Source of the DNA: an uncultured Planctomycetaceae bacterium
GTDB lineage: Bacteria > Planctomycetota > Planctomycetia > Planctomycetales > Planctomycetaceae
Direction: 5' to 3'
Length of the DNA stretch: 6,487 nt
Assembly (NCBI GenBank): GCA_903898975.1
Contig: CAIUHT010001293.1
Span: forward strand, 1-6,487
Part shown: positions 5,836 through 6,487 of the stretch, piece by piece
Numbering within the stretch: position 1 is the stretch's first letter
Layout: each line of letters opens with the position of its first letter
Translations under genes and position numbers: made by a program
Notes under the pieces: generated by a model
What the model saw: the letters and a program-made list of their open reading frames with translations, nothing else
What the model was told of the DNA's origin: nothing
Databases searched by the model: none

Positions 5836-5915
5836 CACCCACAACCTCCCCCGCCAAAATCAGCCTCTCCCCGAACCTTCTCTGCTCCTCGCTCCACCCC
5901 CACTCGCACATCACT
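5836..5915 (+). promoter_or_regulatory. C-rich, G-poor leader before plsC
   Basis: About 80 bases before the GTG start contain only about six G's and more than half C's, so the RNA would be largely unstructured. This is the composition of Rho utilisation sites, and it also suits a start without a Shine-Dalgarno sequence. No purine-rich ribosome site is present. The function is inferred from composition only. Confidence 0.3.
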
Positions 5916-6487
5916 GTGGATCAGCCCAACGGCGTCTGGCGATTCTTTCGCGTCCTCGCCACCCCCATCTTTCTTTGGTGGATCCGCGTCCGCGCCACCG
6001 GGACCCAGCACCTCCCCCTCTCGGGGCCCGCCCTCCTCGTCTCCAATCACCAGAGCTATCTCGACCCCCTCGCCATCGCCTTCCCCGCCTCCCGCCCCGT
6101 CAGCTACGTCGCCCGCTCCAACCTCTTCTCCATCCCCATCCTCGGCTGGATCCTCCGCCACACCTACGTCATCCCGATCCGCCGCGACGGGGGTGCCGCG
6201 GGCGGAATTCGCGCCGCCGCCGAGCGACTGGGCGAAGGCTTCCTCGTGGGGGTCTTCCCCGAAGGGACCCGCAGCCCCGATGGCCGCCTCGCCCCTCTCA
6301 AGCCCGGCCTGCTCAGCATCCTCCGCCGGGCCCCGGTGACGGTCATCCCCGTCGGAGTCGCCGGCACGCGACACTCCCTCGGTCGGGGCGACTTCCTGGT
6401 GAAGCCCGCCGCCGTCCGCGTGGTCTTCGGTGCCCCCATCTCCCCAGCCGAAGTCGAGGCGCTGCTCGCTACCTCCGGTGCGGAATC
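5916..6487 (+). CDS. plsC: 1-acyl-sn-glycerol-3-phosphate acyltransferase (3' truncated by window edge)
   Basis: This protein would transfer an acyl chain to lysophosphatidic acid, making phosphatidic acid at the inner membrane for phospholipid synthesis. The visible 190 residues contain the PlsC/LPLAT motifs in order. Motif I is NHQSYLDPL, with His45 and Asp50 forming the catalytic HX4D. A motif II-like VIPIRRDGG is at about 85-93. Motif III is FPEGTRS at 114-120, with Glu116 for phosphate binding. Motif IV is VIPVGV at 143-148. A hydrophobic, Trp-rich segment (about 10-23) may anchor the enzyme in the membrane. The GTG at 5916 is chosen because it gives a start of usual length before motif I; no ATG is available there and no Shine-Dalgarno sequence is visible. 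Family members are usually about 200-260 residues, so little is missing. Substrate could also be another lysolipid, since the family is broad. It reads divergently from the 726-residue gene. Confidence 0.93.
   Translation, partial: MDQPNGVWRFFRVLATPIFLWWIRVRATGTQHLPLSGPALLVSNHQSYLDPLAIAFPASRPVSYVARSNLFSIPILGWILRHTYVIPIRRDGGAAGGIRAAAERLGEGFLVGVFPEGTRSPDGRLAPLKPGLLSILRRAPVTVIPVGVAGTRHSLGRGDFLVKPAAVRVVFGAPISPAEVEALLATSGAE

Larger units (their letters stand above)
5534..5915. other. Divergent intergenic region between the 726-residue gene and plsC
   Basis: This 382-base gap must carry the promoters of both divergent genes. I found no convincing -35/-10 pair on either strand. The most AT-rich patch, GAATTTATCG near 5657-5666, gives only a weak -10 for the minus strand and lacks a matching -35. 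Apart from the Shine-Dalgarno site, the palindrome and direct repeat at 5781-5807 and the C-rich leader at 5836-5915, I see nothing definite. Confidence 0.6.

Noticed and set aside
5661..6374. A 237-codon minus-strand open frame
   Set aside because: It is antisense to plsC, whose HX4D and FPEG motifs are unmistakable. The Gly/Asp/Glu-rich product reflects the complement of C-rich coding sequence.
1..6487. CRISPR array, tRNA or rRNA genes, transposase or phage genes
   Set aside because: No regularly spaced direct repeats, cloverleaf structure, rRNA-like segments or mobile-element protein motifs were seen on either strand.

Overview
The window is high-GC DNA with long signal-peptide-bearing proteins, weak or absent Shine-Dalgarno sequences and many C-ending codons. 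Together with the character of the hypothetical proteins, this suggests a member of the Planctomycetes (Planctomycetota). That assignment rests on family recognition and sequence style, not on a marker gene.

Layout: (1) 2-790, + strand: the 3' end of a secretin (GspD/PulD superfamily) gene, with a long disordered C-terminal tail. (2) 873-2009, +: a probable envelope lipoprotein or secreted protein with one compact N-terminal domain and a charged, disordered C-terminal half. (3) 2132-2941, + (start uncertain): a secreted protein made of a Gly/Asn/Gln/Met-rich low-complexity region and a C-terminal BON domain. A sigma70-like promoter and an inverted repeat lie between genes 2 and 3, so gene 3 may be transcribed separately. 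A perfect 15-bp hairpin follows gene 3. (4) 3010-3290: a non-coding convergent region holding a candidate small REP-like element (3064-3161) and a second hairpin. (5) 3353-5533, - strand: a 726-residue exported protein of no recognised family, with a strong rho-independent terminator just past its stop. (6) 5534-5915: a divergent intergenic region with a palindrome plus direct repeat and a C-rich, G-poor leader. (7) 5916-6487, +: the 5' end of a PlsC-type 1-acylglycerol-3-phosphate acyltransferase gene, starting at GTG and running off the window.

Genes 1 to 3 look like an envelope set: an outer-membrane secretin, a possible lipoprotein partner and a BON-domain protein. The large minus-strand protein is also exported. 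PlsC is a housekeeping phospholipid gene and appears unrelated in function. I see no tRNA, rRNA, CRISPR array, intact transposase or phage gene. The best leads are the non-canonical start and regulated promoter of the BON gene, the possible tandem lipid-binding-like fold of the 726-residue protein, and the REP-like element.
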